From positions 7,318,501-7,382,500 of the forward strand of contig JAKNDB010000087.1 in the NCBI GenBank assembly GCA_024305405.1: DNA of 64,000 bases. The letters are read 5' to 3'. Shown in pieces: positions 39,942 to 52,068 of the stretch. A model generated the notes under the pieces. That model was not told where the DNA came from and did no database searches. It worked only from the letters and a program-made list of their open reading frames with translations. How positions within the stretch are numbered: position 1 is the stretch's first letter; each line of letters begins with the position of its first letter. The DNA comes from Dirofilaria immitis. Its lineage: Eukaryota > Nematoda > Chromadorea > Rhabditida > Onchocercidae. The position numbers and the translations under genes are program-made.

Positions 39942-42544
39942 ATTAGTTTGTAAGATTATTGAAACTGGTAATTGCACATGTCATTGTAGTTTTCTGATGA
40001 AAGTTAACGAACTGATGAAGGAAATGGCTTGGTTCGAAACTATTAACACATTGCGATGAATGTCACTGGTAGCGATTAATCAAATAAAAAGTTACTATGA
40101 AAACTTCAATTTTCTTTTTCTTTAATTACGCATTTTTCAAACTATAAGGTAAAATTCTTTAGTGTTAAACTGGTTTTTCTGTAGTTTTTTCCTTTTTTTT
40201 TATTTTCGCAGTTGTTTAATTATTTTATGGTTTGTTATCAAGCAGTATTACAGCCTGTTTCACACTTTCTATTGTTTATTTATTTGTCTTGTTGAAAGTC
40301 AGAAATTATAAATCTGTGGGTTTTAATTTGAAAAAGTGAACTTTTTTTTCTTATCCTTCAGAAGAACGACACAGTAGCATTAAGTAAATAATTTGATTTC
40401 ATCAGTTTTCGATAAGACATTCCAAGCTAATTTGTTATTTAAAGATCTTTGAGATCTTTAATGTATTGATTCTTTTATAAAAGAATTTTTTTTCTGGATA
40501 GAATGAAATAAAAGAGTCAATTATTGTTCGTTTTAATCTTTTTGTGATTTTTCGCTTTTTCTCTCTTTTCATCCTGTCAGAGATAATCTTTTCGAAGTTC
40601 ACAAGCTAGGTTACTTTGCATGATTTATGCTCTATGCTCTTTCTGATCCGGTTAGTGTCTAGCCGGTAAGGAATATTATGCGGTTATATATTTCTTGGTT
40701 TTCATTAAAAATTTTTTTACTTTCTAAATCATATGAGATATATGGCGTAAAGAATATTTCGCTTTCTCAAGATATTATTGTAAATAAAATATTATTTTGT
40801 GCTTTATGAATTTCAGATCTGTATTCAGGTAGTGTATTTTTGATAAATTTATTTTAAATTTTAGTCTCACTTTTTGTGTGTGTTTTTTTCGAATTATACC
40901 CATTCGATTCAAAAATTTCGCATAAAATTCAATTGCAAAATTATGTTTGTCGTGAAATGATTATCGTCATTACGGCATGCATCATAATTGTTGTCGTAGT
41001 CGTTAGATTTCTATGATTATGGACATAAATGTTGTCATTATCGTGGTTACTGTTTAGTAAATTAAAATCATTGCTAAATAACCTGAATTAAGATAAGTCC
41101 GGTTATTATACTGATTGATATGTAATGAGTATCACACCGTCATATGTTCTTGTTGCTATCATTTGTGTTATGATTCTAGTTATTATTATCGTTTCCACTG
41201 ACACTTTTCTAATCATCATTTAGGATATGCTATTGTTGCTGTTTTCTTGATTATAAATTATAACTAAGCCAATTTTGTTTTTGTCTACATCATCTAACCA
41301 ATATAAACAAACATTCTATAATAAATTCACAAATATAATAGTAATAAATTACAAAACCTAGTGAATACTTATTATTATATTAATTAGAAGTCATTATTAA
41401 TACTGTCATCCTCATAATAATAATAGTAAAGTCGTTATTATCATCATTAGATATAATCTTTATGATCGTTAGTGTGGTAATCATGATTGATAACGATGGA
41501 TTTTTTTAAATTATTCTAATTCAGTTTAAATACTAATTAATTATCAATTTAAAGCTGGTTAAGAAAGTTGAATATTGATGAGGTAGTAGTAGGTAACTTT
41601 TAGGTTGGATTAGGATGCCCCAAGAACAGAACCAGTTTGTTAATTGCCTGCACAATTTAGTAGCAACAATATCATTTGGCCAATGTTTCATAATGCGATT
41701 ATACTATTTGTTCCCAAAAATTTTTAGAAAATGTTTTTCATTTCTGCTACATTTTGATAATGCAAATCTAGTATTCGTATATTTCTCTGCTTCGAATCCA
41801 ATATTGTCATATTCCAATTGGATCAATTTAATATTCTCCGAACAAAGAAGGTCTTCATCATCATTTCTTTTTGGTATGTATACATACATTTATTTGTTCT
41901 TGGCATATTTAAGTAAAATTCGAAATTTTCGACAGATTAATAACATCGATAAAACGAAATATTTGAATAATAAAACAAAGAAATTTATAAAATTTCTGAC
42001 CAATTTTGTCCGGTTTACATCATCTAAACTTCTAAATTATTGAATATTTCATGTACAATGTTACAGCCATAATTGGATGTTATCATTAAAAGATTTCAAA
42101 TTTTCTTTTCTAGTGCCCTTTGTAAAGTAGTAATTAGAAATAATGAGTTAAACAAAAGAATGTGATAAACATTAAGTTTGTTTGAGTCTAAATTCTCTAC
42201 CTGTTCGTTACATAACAAACTGGAATTATTGCAATAGTAGTCAAATAATAGTAAAGAAGTCGACGATAATAATCAACTATAATCAAAGTTTATTATTGAT
42301 GACATAACTATATTCATGAATTCGAAACTGAATAATCATCATCCGAAGAAAGTTTTTATATTTATCATTTAATAATTTATTTTCACAAACTTTTGGTAGC
42401 AGCACTATGATATGATGACTATGTGCAGCTCCTTGGTGGTAATTATTTTAGTATGCCATTCTTCTCCTTATCATGACGAATGTAAAATTCAGACTTTAAC
42501 AGCTTACTCCTCTTGCTATTGTTAACAGTGTTATTGATTACAGC
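39942..42544. other. Intergenic region between STARD7 and phytochelatin synthase genes
   Basis: About 2.6 kb. It contains scattered ATT/ATC trinucleotide-rich patches (about 41120-41480). The 142-codon frame at 41615-42043 is Phe/Leu/Ile-rich without exon signals or recognisable motifs, so it is not called. The last bases before 42545 form a GATTACAG acceptor. Confidence 0.5.
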
Positions 42545-45500
42545 ATGCAACATATGCATCATGCAGTACCAGCTCAAAATTTCTACCGTCGAAAATTACC
42601 GTCATCCTGTATTAATTTCGCATCAGCTGAAGGCAAAAAACTTTTCATCGAAAGTTTTATTAAAGGTTTTTATTTTATATTCATGCATTTAATCCTAAGC
42701 AAAGAAGTTGGTTTTGAATGTGGAAAAGGATGACAACTGATTTAAAATTCTCAAAAAAATATTTCATTTTTATGATTAAAGAAAAAAAGCTTGAATGTTT
42801 TTTATTAACATAATATTTAAATGGAATTATTCTGTTTTATTAATATATATTGTTTTACAACTATTAATTCTGTTTGGTTTGTCCAATAGATTAAAAGAAT
42901 TTCGTCTTCCATCTTTTTATTTTACAAATTTGGCAGAATTTGTTGCGGAATCTTTTCTATTATAATTTTTTAGTATATATATATATATATATTGTTATGT
43001 TCATAATTTCAACGATTGATTATATTCCATTAACTAATTCAACATATAGAAGTTGCACTTATTTCAATTGAATGAATTTTTGTTCATACTTACACATCCT
43101 AATTTAATAATATCCTATTTTCCTCTCTCTTCCTCTTCCATTTTCCTTTCTGCAACGATTCTTATTAGGTGTCAAAATTTGATGTATTTCAGGGCATGCA
43201 AATATTTACTTTCGGTTAGCGTCACATTTCTTGACTCAGGATGAACCATCTTATTGTGGCCTTTCTACTTTGGGCAAATATTTTCTGTTTTTTCATTAAA
43301 TTTAATTGCAAAGTTTATTAATACCTCTTTAATTTCATTTGTAAATAATTGTCAGTAAGCGGTCTTATACATTTCAGTAAATTAAAAGGTGTCATTTAGT
43401 CTGAAAAATTGGATTAAAATTTCTAGCAAATGATTATTTGCTTTTATAGTTTGTAATGTTTTGAAGATAGAAAGAAATGCTTTATGCTTGTTTTATATTA
43501 CAAAAAAATATTAAAATATGATTTGCATAATCTTTAGTAATGGTATTAAACGCACTGGAAGTTGATCCAGGTCGAGTATGGAAGTCACCATGGCGTTTCT
43601 ATCATGAAAGTATGCTTGACTGTTGTGTACCACTTGATGACATCAAAAACTGGAATAACACTATCTCAATTCGCTTGTTTAGCGGAATGCAATAAACTTT
43701 ACATCGAATTGAATTATGCAGAGTCGACATCAGGTTTTTTTCTTTTTTTTCATTTTCGGATCAGAAAATCCTAAAAAAATTTAAAGATGAGAGGAAAAGC
43801 AACTAGCATGCTATTTCATTGTTAATATTGCTATTATTAAGTGGAATGAAGCCACATTTGACATTAATGTTTGAAGAAACTTAGACGTTGTTCATATGAC
43901 TTTATATTAAATTTAAAAATAGTTTTCTAAACTATTACATCCAGAATTCTTGAGTATCTTCCGGGAAAATATTAAACGCTGTATGGCAACTGATGATACA
44001 GTTCTTGTGGTCAGCTATAATCGTCAAGTATTAGGTCAGACTGGCGCAGGTACTTGTACCATCTATCTTTTCTTTTGTAAGTGAATATTTATTTGTCATT
44101 TTTATATAACCGGTTATCGGATTATGTTATCAGCATATTGTAATTTTTTTAATGTATTTCTTTATTTGAGGACATTTTTCACCATTAGCTGCTTATCATG
44201 AAGAAAGTGATCAAGTTCTTATAATGGATGTTGCTCGATTCAAATATCCGCCGCACTGGGTACCATTAACCATTTTGAGGATGCAATGCTTAGTATTGAT
44301 ACTACTTCCGGTAAACCACGAGGTTATTATTTTCTTGACTACTTTGCTGACCAAATCTTTCCATGTTCATGGGAGTTTTTAAAAGTTTATCTTTGATAAA
44401 TCTCAAACTTTCCTTCTCTGCTTGAGTATTCAAATGAGTGACGAGCTGGAAATTTTGAAATTTTGAAGAATAAGTTAAGATGAATTCAAAAAATGATGAT
44501 TGTTGCAACTACTTCAGGTTATCTGGCATTAAAATTGCGATCTCACATGCAGCCATTACTTCGCTTACAAAGCGATATCAGTGCTTACAAAACAGTGGTA
44601 AAAATTTACGGTTTTTTTGCCCATCTATTTTTAATCAATTAAATAGTGCAAGTCAATCTACTATTTGTGAATTAATGTATTATTGAAATAAAATGCAGAT
44701 TATGAAATTTTTTTATTGGTATAGATGAAGTTTAGCCTAGTCTAATGACGATGTATATTCAGCTATTTTAATCTTTTGTTAGGAATTATTATTTGAACAT
44801 GGTGAAGTTAATAAAGAAAAGAGAAAGTAACACAATCTTGTACTAAACATACGGCAAAAAAAAAGTGAATTAGATGTTATTGAGTCAGTAATAAGTTTCC
44901 CTTTTTTGGGAAGTCTTTTTGAGAATAAAAGTAGATTGTGAAAAGATAAAAATTTTTGCGAAAACAAGAACTGTCCGGAAAATAAATCATCAGCTTTGGC
45001 TAATGAATATAGCTTTCCAACAAATAATTAAGTTATATGAAACTGTGATTAGTAGAAATAATCACTTCGACTGATTCTTCCAATTATGTAACTATTCCAA
45101 TTGTAATTATTGCTATTATACGATATATTTACTATATCGTTATTTTTATGATGTATTATTTATTATTTTGTATTATTACTTTTTTTCGCTAAATGCTGTG
45201 TTATAAATCAAGACAGTATTCCAAAATCCCGCTTCAAATATATGAAGAACTTGATTTCGCGTTTCTCTTTATCATTATCACTAAATAATTTCATACATTA
45301 ATCTAGATCCTAATATTAGTTACAGTTTGCACCACGATTAAAAAAATGGGAACAATTTCTTGCGGAAAATGCATTGAATAATGAAGAATTAGAATTCAAA
45401 ACTGCTTGCGCAGTATTTACGGCTATTTTCATGGGTTACATTGTATTTTGTGACTTTTCTGAGGTATATTTGCTGCTAACAGTTTCGCATTTTTTTTTTT

Positions 45501-46052
45501 GAAAGATATTATTATTTCAAATTTCTTGTTATATCTAATTTGTGCAAAGCAAAAAATAGCTAAAGAAATCAAGGCATAAAAGAATTACTTCCAGCTCGTC
45601 TTGGAAAGTTTTTACATGTCTGATCTTAATCGACATAATTATAGCGATATACATGTTGCCGTTTTTTTCACATTGTGCGATATTTCTTGCTTTAACAGAA
45701 AAAGTTGAAATAATTTGTGATATTTCAGACTTATCAGAATCAACAAGGAAAAGACGAATGTAGTAACAGTTGTTTTAATATACAATCAATCAAGCAGACG
45801 AATGATTGTGAACATATTTGCTGTAAAATTCGAGCTTTGGACACGGCTTCATATTTTACATCTACTAGTCTTTGTGTATTATTGTTGGCTTGGCCATTAC
45901 AGGTTAATAACCACTATATTATTACTACTATTAATTTCAGTATTAACATTATTATTTATTATTATCAATATTATTATTATTATTATCAATATTATTATTA
46001 TTATTATCAATATTATTATTATTATTATCAATATTATTATTATTATTATCAA

Positions 46053-46131
<79 letters not shown>

Positions 46132-46493
46132 TACTATTGTTATTATCTAACTATTATTTATTTATCATTCATATTTCATTTGACTTTGATTTTTTTATCA
46201 AAGAAATGTTTCTTACTTAATTTTTATTAAACTTCAATACCATATTTATTCAACTTCAAATTTGCTGGAAATTTTTAATTTCAAAATCATTAGATTTCTT
46301 CTTTTCATGAGATTAGATCAGTATTTATTTGCAGGAGACATCAGAACGTGTACGAATACTAAAAATTCGTTTAGAAAATGAACTGAGCAAATTGGATGAA
46401 AAATCATTAGAAAAAATCATGATAATTCGCCGACAAATTCAACAGATATCAAATGCTTGTAAAAATGATATGGTATCTGTAATGGAATCTTAA
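42545..46493 (+). CDS. pcs-1: Phytochelatin synthase, nine exons, one GC-AG intron
   Basis: Exons: 42545-42665, 43193-43273, 43538-43733, 43945-44049, 44171-44322, 44518-44597, 45326-45463, 45729-45902 and 46335-46493, coding for about 402 residues. The catalytic domain is unmistakable: [28 protein letters not shown] with the nucleophile Cys, [47 protein letters not shown] with the catalytic His, and [14 protein letters not shown] with the catalytic Asp. The C-terminal part contains Cys pairs (CSNSC, CEHICC), a typical metal-sensing feature. The enzyme makes phytochelatins from glutathione to bind cadmium and other metals; nematodes have it and mammals do not. The intron after exon 2 starts with GC, not GT. 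Two runs are off in length (43645-43649 and 44270-44271). The start codon immediately follows GATTACAG, a likely trans-splice site. Confidence 0.96.
42973..42992. repeat. (TA)n microsatellite
   Basis: About ten TA units in intron 1 of the phytochelatin synthase gene. Confidence 0.9.
45961..46133. repeat. 21-base minisatellite grading into (ATT)n, PCS intron 8
   Basis: Five copies of a 21-base unit built of ATTATCAAT plus ATT repeats start at 45961, 45982, 46003, 46024 and 46045. They run directly into about 25 uninterrupted ATT units. The long poly-Ile and poly-Tyr open frames here are translations of this repeat and not protein. Confidence 0.95.
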
Positions 46494-48326
46494 AGAGCTA
46501 TTGTTGTCACTCCCTCTATTCATTGTTGATTGACTTTTTAAAAGCTTTACAGATGAATCGGAAGGAAATATTTAATATTTTGCAAGGATAAAAAGAATAA
46601 AAAAAATTCCTCCCTGTGTTTGAATGAGTTGATAATTTAAGGAGAATTTTATTAGTATCAAATTCATAGACTTAGTACTGATAAATACTAAAGAGAATGA
46701 TAATTTTTATTGAGATACATGAGAGAGCGACATTATTAATTATAGTATGAGTTGTGACCGATAATATGCTAATTTATAAATGCTTTTATTACATGGATAA
46801 AAGTTGTACAAAGTTGTTTTCTTTTCCACATTTTGAAAAACAACTTTTTAACAAGTGAAACTCTTTTTGTAAAAATGGAAATAAAAATCAGACGAATATT
46901 CAATTAATTCTCAGATTTTCCATGAAACATTTAATATATAACATTTCGAATAATACCTTAATTTAGAAGAACTTTTTGATGGTTTATTGCTTCTATAGTA
47001 GTTGAGCGATTAAGAATAAAAGAGAAAGCATTAATAAGATATTTTAATGAAATGTGAGGATAAATTAGAAGCAAGAAATATAAGATTACCGTAAAAACAG
47101 CATAAGCAAATTTTTGAAACCAAGTACATACCACAGCATAAACCCAAATCTTATCATTGATGAAAAAAATAAAAATTTCTCTTATAATGGAAGTAAAATA
47201 TTTTAGATTATTATAGATTCTGATAAATAATAATTTTGAGTATGAAACTGAATAATGTAATGATGATAAAAATGTCAATACTATATATAATAATATTGTA
47301 ATAATATTATATATTTTCTCAAGTTTTTGCCACTCGCCAAATTTTCCACATTAATTTTTAACATAATAGAATTGGAATAATTGATTTTTAACAGGAAAAA
47401 ATCGTTGATGATATGCAATTATTGGTGAAACAAATAAAATAATTGTTTCATATATTGCGAATAAAATAGGCGACAATTAATTGCAATATTAGGATGAAGT
47501 AATACCAAAATGATTCTTTTTTCTTTTTAGAATAAGCTATTAGAAATTAACTTATTTTTCTAAGGTGAAATTAAAAAATGTCCGCATGATTTGCAACATA
47601 AAATTATGTAGATTAAAAGGAAAATCGAGGCTTTGGGATAAAGCGATTCTATTGTAGCAATTATATTCGATGTTTGAGATTTATAAGCTCAATTTCTAAT
47701 TCCACAACTTTTTCTTGCAATTCAAAATTAAGAACAACCATTTCTCCAAAGATTCGTTTCCCATATAATATTCAACCCTTCACGTATGTCTTTTCGTAAT
47801 CAGATGACAATTTCTGTCAAAAAATATGAAAACGAGATGGAAGTTTTCATAGAGACCGAGTAGGGTGACGAAGAAACGCATTTTATGTAATACGTTTGCA
47901 GTTTGTTCATTTTAAGGCGTTGTTGTGAGATTCCTTAGTAGGGCGGTTGAGTTCCGACTTGTAGCCGGAAGTGTAGGGTATGGTTCTGTCGGCTGGGGTT
48001 ACACTCCTAAGTTCTCTTTCCGAGATATATGAAATGGTATTCGGAGGAAGAGGTGATATAAATAAATGGTATTACTGAAATATGTGATATAAATAGAAAA
48101 TATTCGTAAGCTAAATGTATTTGGTCTGACATTTCTAGAAATTAACTGGGTTAATTAACGGTTTAATAGGAATGCACTGTGTTTCTTATCGATTGTAATA
48201 TAAAAATCTAGATAAGGAAAGTTCTAAATATGAAGGGAAGATTAAAGCTATAGTGCGAAATACAGGACAAAAGGTTTCATAGATAAACGTTCGTTCTTGA
48301 AGTTATCGAATTTCATTAAAAGCAGA
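46494..48326. other. Intergenic region between PCS and LUC7L-type genes
   Basis: About 1.8 kb. Mostly AT-rich with a hydrophobic minus-strand frame (46958-47278) that I do not believe. A GC-richer patch at 47900-48040 stands out and is listed separately. It may contain the LUC7L 5' untranslated region. Confidence 0.45.
47900..48040. other. GC-richer island with interleaved short inverted repeats
   Basis: The stretch has clearly higher GC than its surroundings and few long open frames. It has two short complementary pairs, AGCCG (47963-47967) with CGGCT (47990-47994) and AGTGTA (47970-47975) with TACACT (48000-48005), whose order would allow a pseudoknot-like fold. A structured non-coding RNA or part of a 5' untranslated exon are the two readings. 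I recognise no RNA family. Confidence 0.25.
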
Positions 48327-51300
48327 ATGACGGCTGAAATGCGGGACATGATCAATCAGCTCATGGGGACAAATCGAGCAGTAGAGGAGGGTCGACGTCT
48401 TGTACCTTACAATCATCATACTGTATGTCGAGCTTTTCTTCTTGGTTGCTGTCCACACGAAATTTTGGCCGATACTCGTCTGGAGTCACTCGTCGCTTGC
48501 AATAAGGTCTATTTTTATATATCGTTTTCTTGGCACATAAGTTATTAATTAGTCATTTGTACTCATATCTAAGACTTTCTCCATACAATTTAGACGGATA
48601 TAGTGCTAATTATAAAGTAGCGCTCGTAATAAATTTACTTCTGAGTTAATTTTACATGAGTTTTAAGCTTATTTCTTTAATTTGAACCTACACTGAATTA
48701 TGGTAAGTTGTATAAGGGGTATGCCGGTTCTATTATAAACTAATTATATTAACAGTAAATGAATTGACTCTGCGAACAAATAACGGAATAAATGTTCGAA
48801 ATTATTTTCTGTTAATTTCAGGTTCACGAAAGCGCCCACAAAGCCGATTACGAGAATGCTCAGAAGCAAAGAGATCATTTTACGATATTGATGTATGTTG
48901 CAGTCAGTTTTCTGTTTAATGTTGCAAGTGACATATTTTCAGCCCAATTTTGTTTACTACCATTTCCGGGCGACATGATAAGACGTGTTAAATGAGTGAT
49001 GCTGAGATGTCTGCGTGATATATGTCCCTTTAGAAAAGATATCTTTATGAGAATATTTCTGCTTGTTTTTTTTCTAACAGTTTTGAGATTCATAGTCTTA
49101 GGGTATTTTGAACTTTCAAATATAATAAGTTAGTATTGTTAAGAGTAGGTGACGCAAGTAGTTTTCATTGAGCACTTTTTTCATATTTTCGGATGGTGTC
49201 TAAAATGTGCAACAGCTAATGTCTACCAAACAATAGTATTGGGCGTTAAACTATTATCGGAACAAGTTGTTTAGTTTTCTTACTTTAGGTATTGTTGTTG
49301 TTTTATGCATGTGAAAGGGAGAGTGCCCTTCGTGCAAATACTGAGAAACTCTTTCAATCATCGTTCGAAAAACATAATGGGAATTCGTATGTCCACTGTT
49401 GTTGAAATTTCTTTAGACCGTGAAAGAAAAAAATTTGGAGAAAAAAATTAGCTTTTTACTTCTTTCTGGCAGCATCTATGTCTCATTTTGAAGCGTCACT
49501 TTAAATCTCGAATTTTCGATAGTTAAATGAAAAATCATGGAGCAAAAAAATAGGCGTTGACGAATTGTGGGTGCAGTAGAAATTTTCGCCGGTAATGAAA
49601 TTTTGCAGCTGATTGGATTTGTTTGCAGCGCGTGCCTCCATCTTGGTTCAGCTCTTCTACTGATTGTCTGTTTTTGCCTTTTATTTGCTCATTATGCTTT
49701 TTCCTATTCTTTTTGTTGTTCATTTATGTTTGCATCTTGGAATTGTTCATTCAATTTGTTAAAGGTTTATTATGCTCGCAACTTTTTAAGTGATCAATAA
49801 AAAGAGTTGGAAATTACAGGGTTTTGAAAGATTGGAAGAGGCAATCCGTATTGTTGATAAAGAAATTGAACGAACAAAAGAAAAATTGAAAAAGGATTGC
49901 GAAAATGAAATCGATCAAGCAGAAATTCTAAAGGTTTCGTTTTTTTGAAATGTGCAAAAATTTTCAATAATTTAGGGTTTTAATGTGTAAAGTTTTTATT
50001 ATAGACACAAATGATTGGGGAATTGGGTGAGAAGATCGGAACAACAATTGTAAAAATGGAAGCACTGGGAAATGAGGGCAAAGTAGAAGAAGCGATGGAA
50101 TTATCGAAGACCATCGAAGAATATAAAAGAAAGAAACGAGATCTTGAAGTAAAGTTCATTTATTTTATTATTGCTGCTATTGTTATCTTTTTTTCTTTCT
50201 CTCCTTTTATAATTCGTGACTTAAAAATATTCAGATTATTTATATTTTTTATCAAACATATCGTTTTTTTGTTTCATACATTATGGAAACTTTAAAATTA
50301 AATAATGTAGGATATTTTCTTACAAGTTCTAAATTGCTGAAGATAGCGTTCCCATTAATAGCTGGTTGATGTAGGGCTATTTAAAATCTAAATTATGCAT
50401 GATTTCAAGTGGCCCATTGTCTTTTTAATATATTCCATTTTGAGAATGATGTGCGAACGGTATTGAACACACCACAAGTAAGGCTTCGTGTCTGTGATAT
50501 GTGTGGAGCACAACTTAGTCTGATGGAGCATGAAACACGTTTAGCTGATCACTATGGTGGTAAAATGCACTGTGGTATGGAAACTATTCGGGAACAATAC
50601 ATCGAAATGAAGGTTCATATTTTCTCACTTTTAATTAAATTCTTCAGATTTCTAAACACATTTCTGTGTATGACGTTGCATTATTATAAATTTATTGTAT
50701 CATTAGCAAGATTGTTACTTTTCCCGCATCTGTCCAAAACAAATATGATAGACTCATATTTTCGTAATATCATTTAAAAAAATCAATTAATTACTTTTTG
50801 TAGAAAACAGTTGAAGAAAGGCGTGCTGAATGGAAGAAGGTTCGACTTGGTCTAGGAAGTCCACGAGATGATAGAAGGTAAATTTTCTTTCTTCGTTGTA
50901 TTTTCATGAATACCGATTATAAAAACATAAGAAAATATTACTGTTTGTGGAAACAGATGCGTGTTTTTCAGTGATCGAGATAGAAGGGATCACGATTATC
51001 GTGGTCGGGAACATGATTATGATTCTCGTGACCGAGAAAGGGATCGTGATCGTGATCGTAATGGAGACCGTTTGCGTGATAAGGATCGTGATCGAAGACG
51101 CAGGTTAAGTTTTTCTATTTTCTTGCTGACGCACATCATAGGGAAACTATGAATAGAACGTTGCAAAACAACTGCTGCAATGTCTCGGTAAATTTTTGGA
51201 AGAAATCTAATATGGATTGTGCAAATTCCTTGTTCAAATCAAATCTTGCAGTCGTTCGTCGCGACGTCGGTCTCGTTCCCTCGCTTTTCCCGTGATCGAG

Positions 51301-51733
51301 ATCGAGATTCAAGACGAAGCGACCGTGAAAGGTATGCTTGCTTAGGTTTTGTTCTTTCTGGTGCCTGTACAATAGGATTTTCTCTTCTTTAGAAAAAAAG
51401 TTTTTTTATCATGGGCCGAGCGATTAGAACTGTACTTGACAAGAATCGGACCGACCGACATTTAAGTGTTTGATGATTTCCTGAAGAAGCTTGCACCATA
51501 ACCTATAAATACTTATTCTTACTGGTTTCCATACGCTGTTTTGATCATATATATGAAGTACTGTAGCAATTATAGAAACTTGCTCAATGGATACTTACCG
51601 CTCTGAAACCGTTTGAAAGTGTTTAAAGTTTAACTTCTTATTAATTATTATGTGTGTAAGTTAAAAATAATGAATTATACTCCGAAGATGTGGAAGAATA
51701 AATTTCAGACGTCGGAGCCGTGATCGCCGATAA
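48327..51733 (+). CDS. LUC7L: LUC7-like U1 snRNP-associated splicing factor
   Basis: Exons: 48327-48506, 48822-48892, 49820-49933, 50005-50148, 50445-50612, 50804-50877, 50972-51103, 51252-51331 and 51709-51733, coding for about 329 residues. Domains in order: N-terminal MRDMINQLMG; first zinc finger (VCRAFLLGCCPHEIL...C...H); KADYENAQKQRDHFY; a long coiled coil (FERLEEAIRIVDKEIERTKE and on through exon 4); a second zinc finger with VRLRVCDMCGAQLS, ETRLADHYGGKMH; then an Arg/Asp- and Arg/Ser-rich tail ending SRDRR. LUC7 proteins help U1 snRNP choose 5' splice sites. Two T4 runs (48878-48881 in exon 2 and 51285-51288 in exon 8) each appear one base short; correction restores phase. The acceptor of exon 5 (TTTTGAG) is weak. 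The ATG at 48327 starts the conserved MRDMINQLMG block. A probable poison exon lies at 49289-49386. Confidence 0.94.
49289..49386 (+). other. Candidate alternative (poison) exon in the LUC7L-type gene
   Basis: A 98-base segment with a good TACTTTAG acceptor and a GTATGT donor between exons 2 and 3. It is open in the phase left by exon 2 and encodes FYACERESALRANTEKL, resembling the start of the LUC7 coiled coil. Its length is not a multiple of three, so inclusion would put a TGA at 49887-49889 in the next exon. Skipping it gives the conserved protein. Confidence 0.45.
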
Positions 51734-52068
51734 GATATTATGCTAAATGATTAATGAATTCAATTCATTCATGTACCTATTTTGCGATCCTTGTTTTGAT
51801 TTTATATAACTTTTGTTTTTTGCGAATTAATTTGCACTATCAATTTATATGCGATGTGTTTTCACATGAATTTTGTATTTTATTATGACCAAGAGTTTAT
51901 GCGTCAAATATAACACAAATTCAACGACATCCTGGTCTTGTTGCGGCGAACCATTTATTTTTATGTCGCAAACCAGCCTGCTCCATTTCTGAAATGAAAC
52001 AAAAATGTCGATCTACACTTTTCAACTTTTGAGAACTTTGAAATTAATTAAAGACTACGATGATGACA
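51734..52068. other. Short convergent spacer between LUC7L and BLOC1S4-like genes
   Basis: Only about 335 bases separate the two stop codons of genes on opposite strands, so the 3' untranslated regions must abut or overlap. No terminator-like structure is obvious. Confidence 0.6.

Noticed and set aside
41615..42043. 142-codon plus-strand frame
   Set aside because: Composition follows the local AT bias, with no recognisable motif and no acceptor feeding the phytochelatin synthase start.
45802..46230. Long open frames of poly-Ile and poly-Tyr
   Set aside because: They translate the ATT array in a PCS intron and are not protein.
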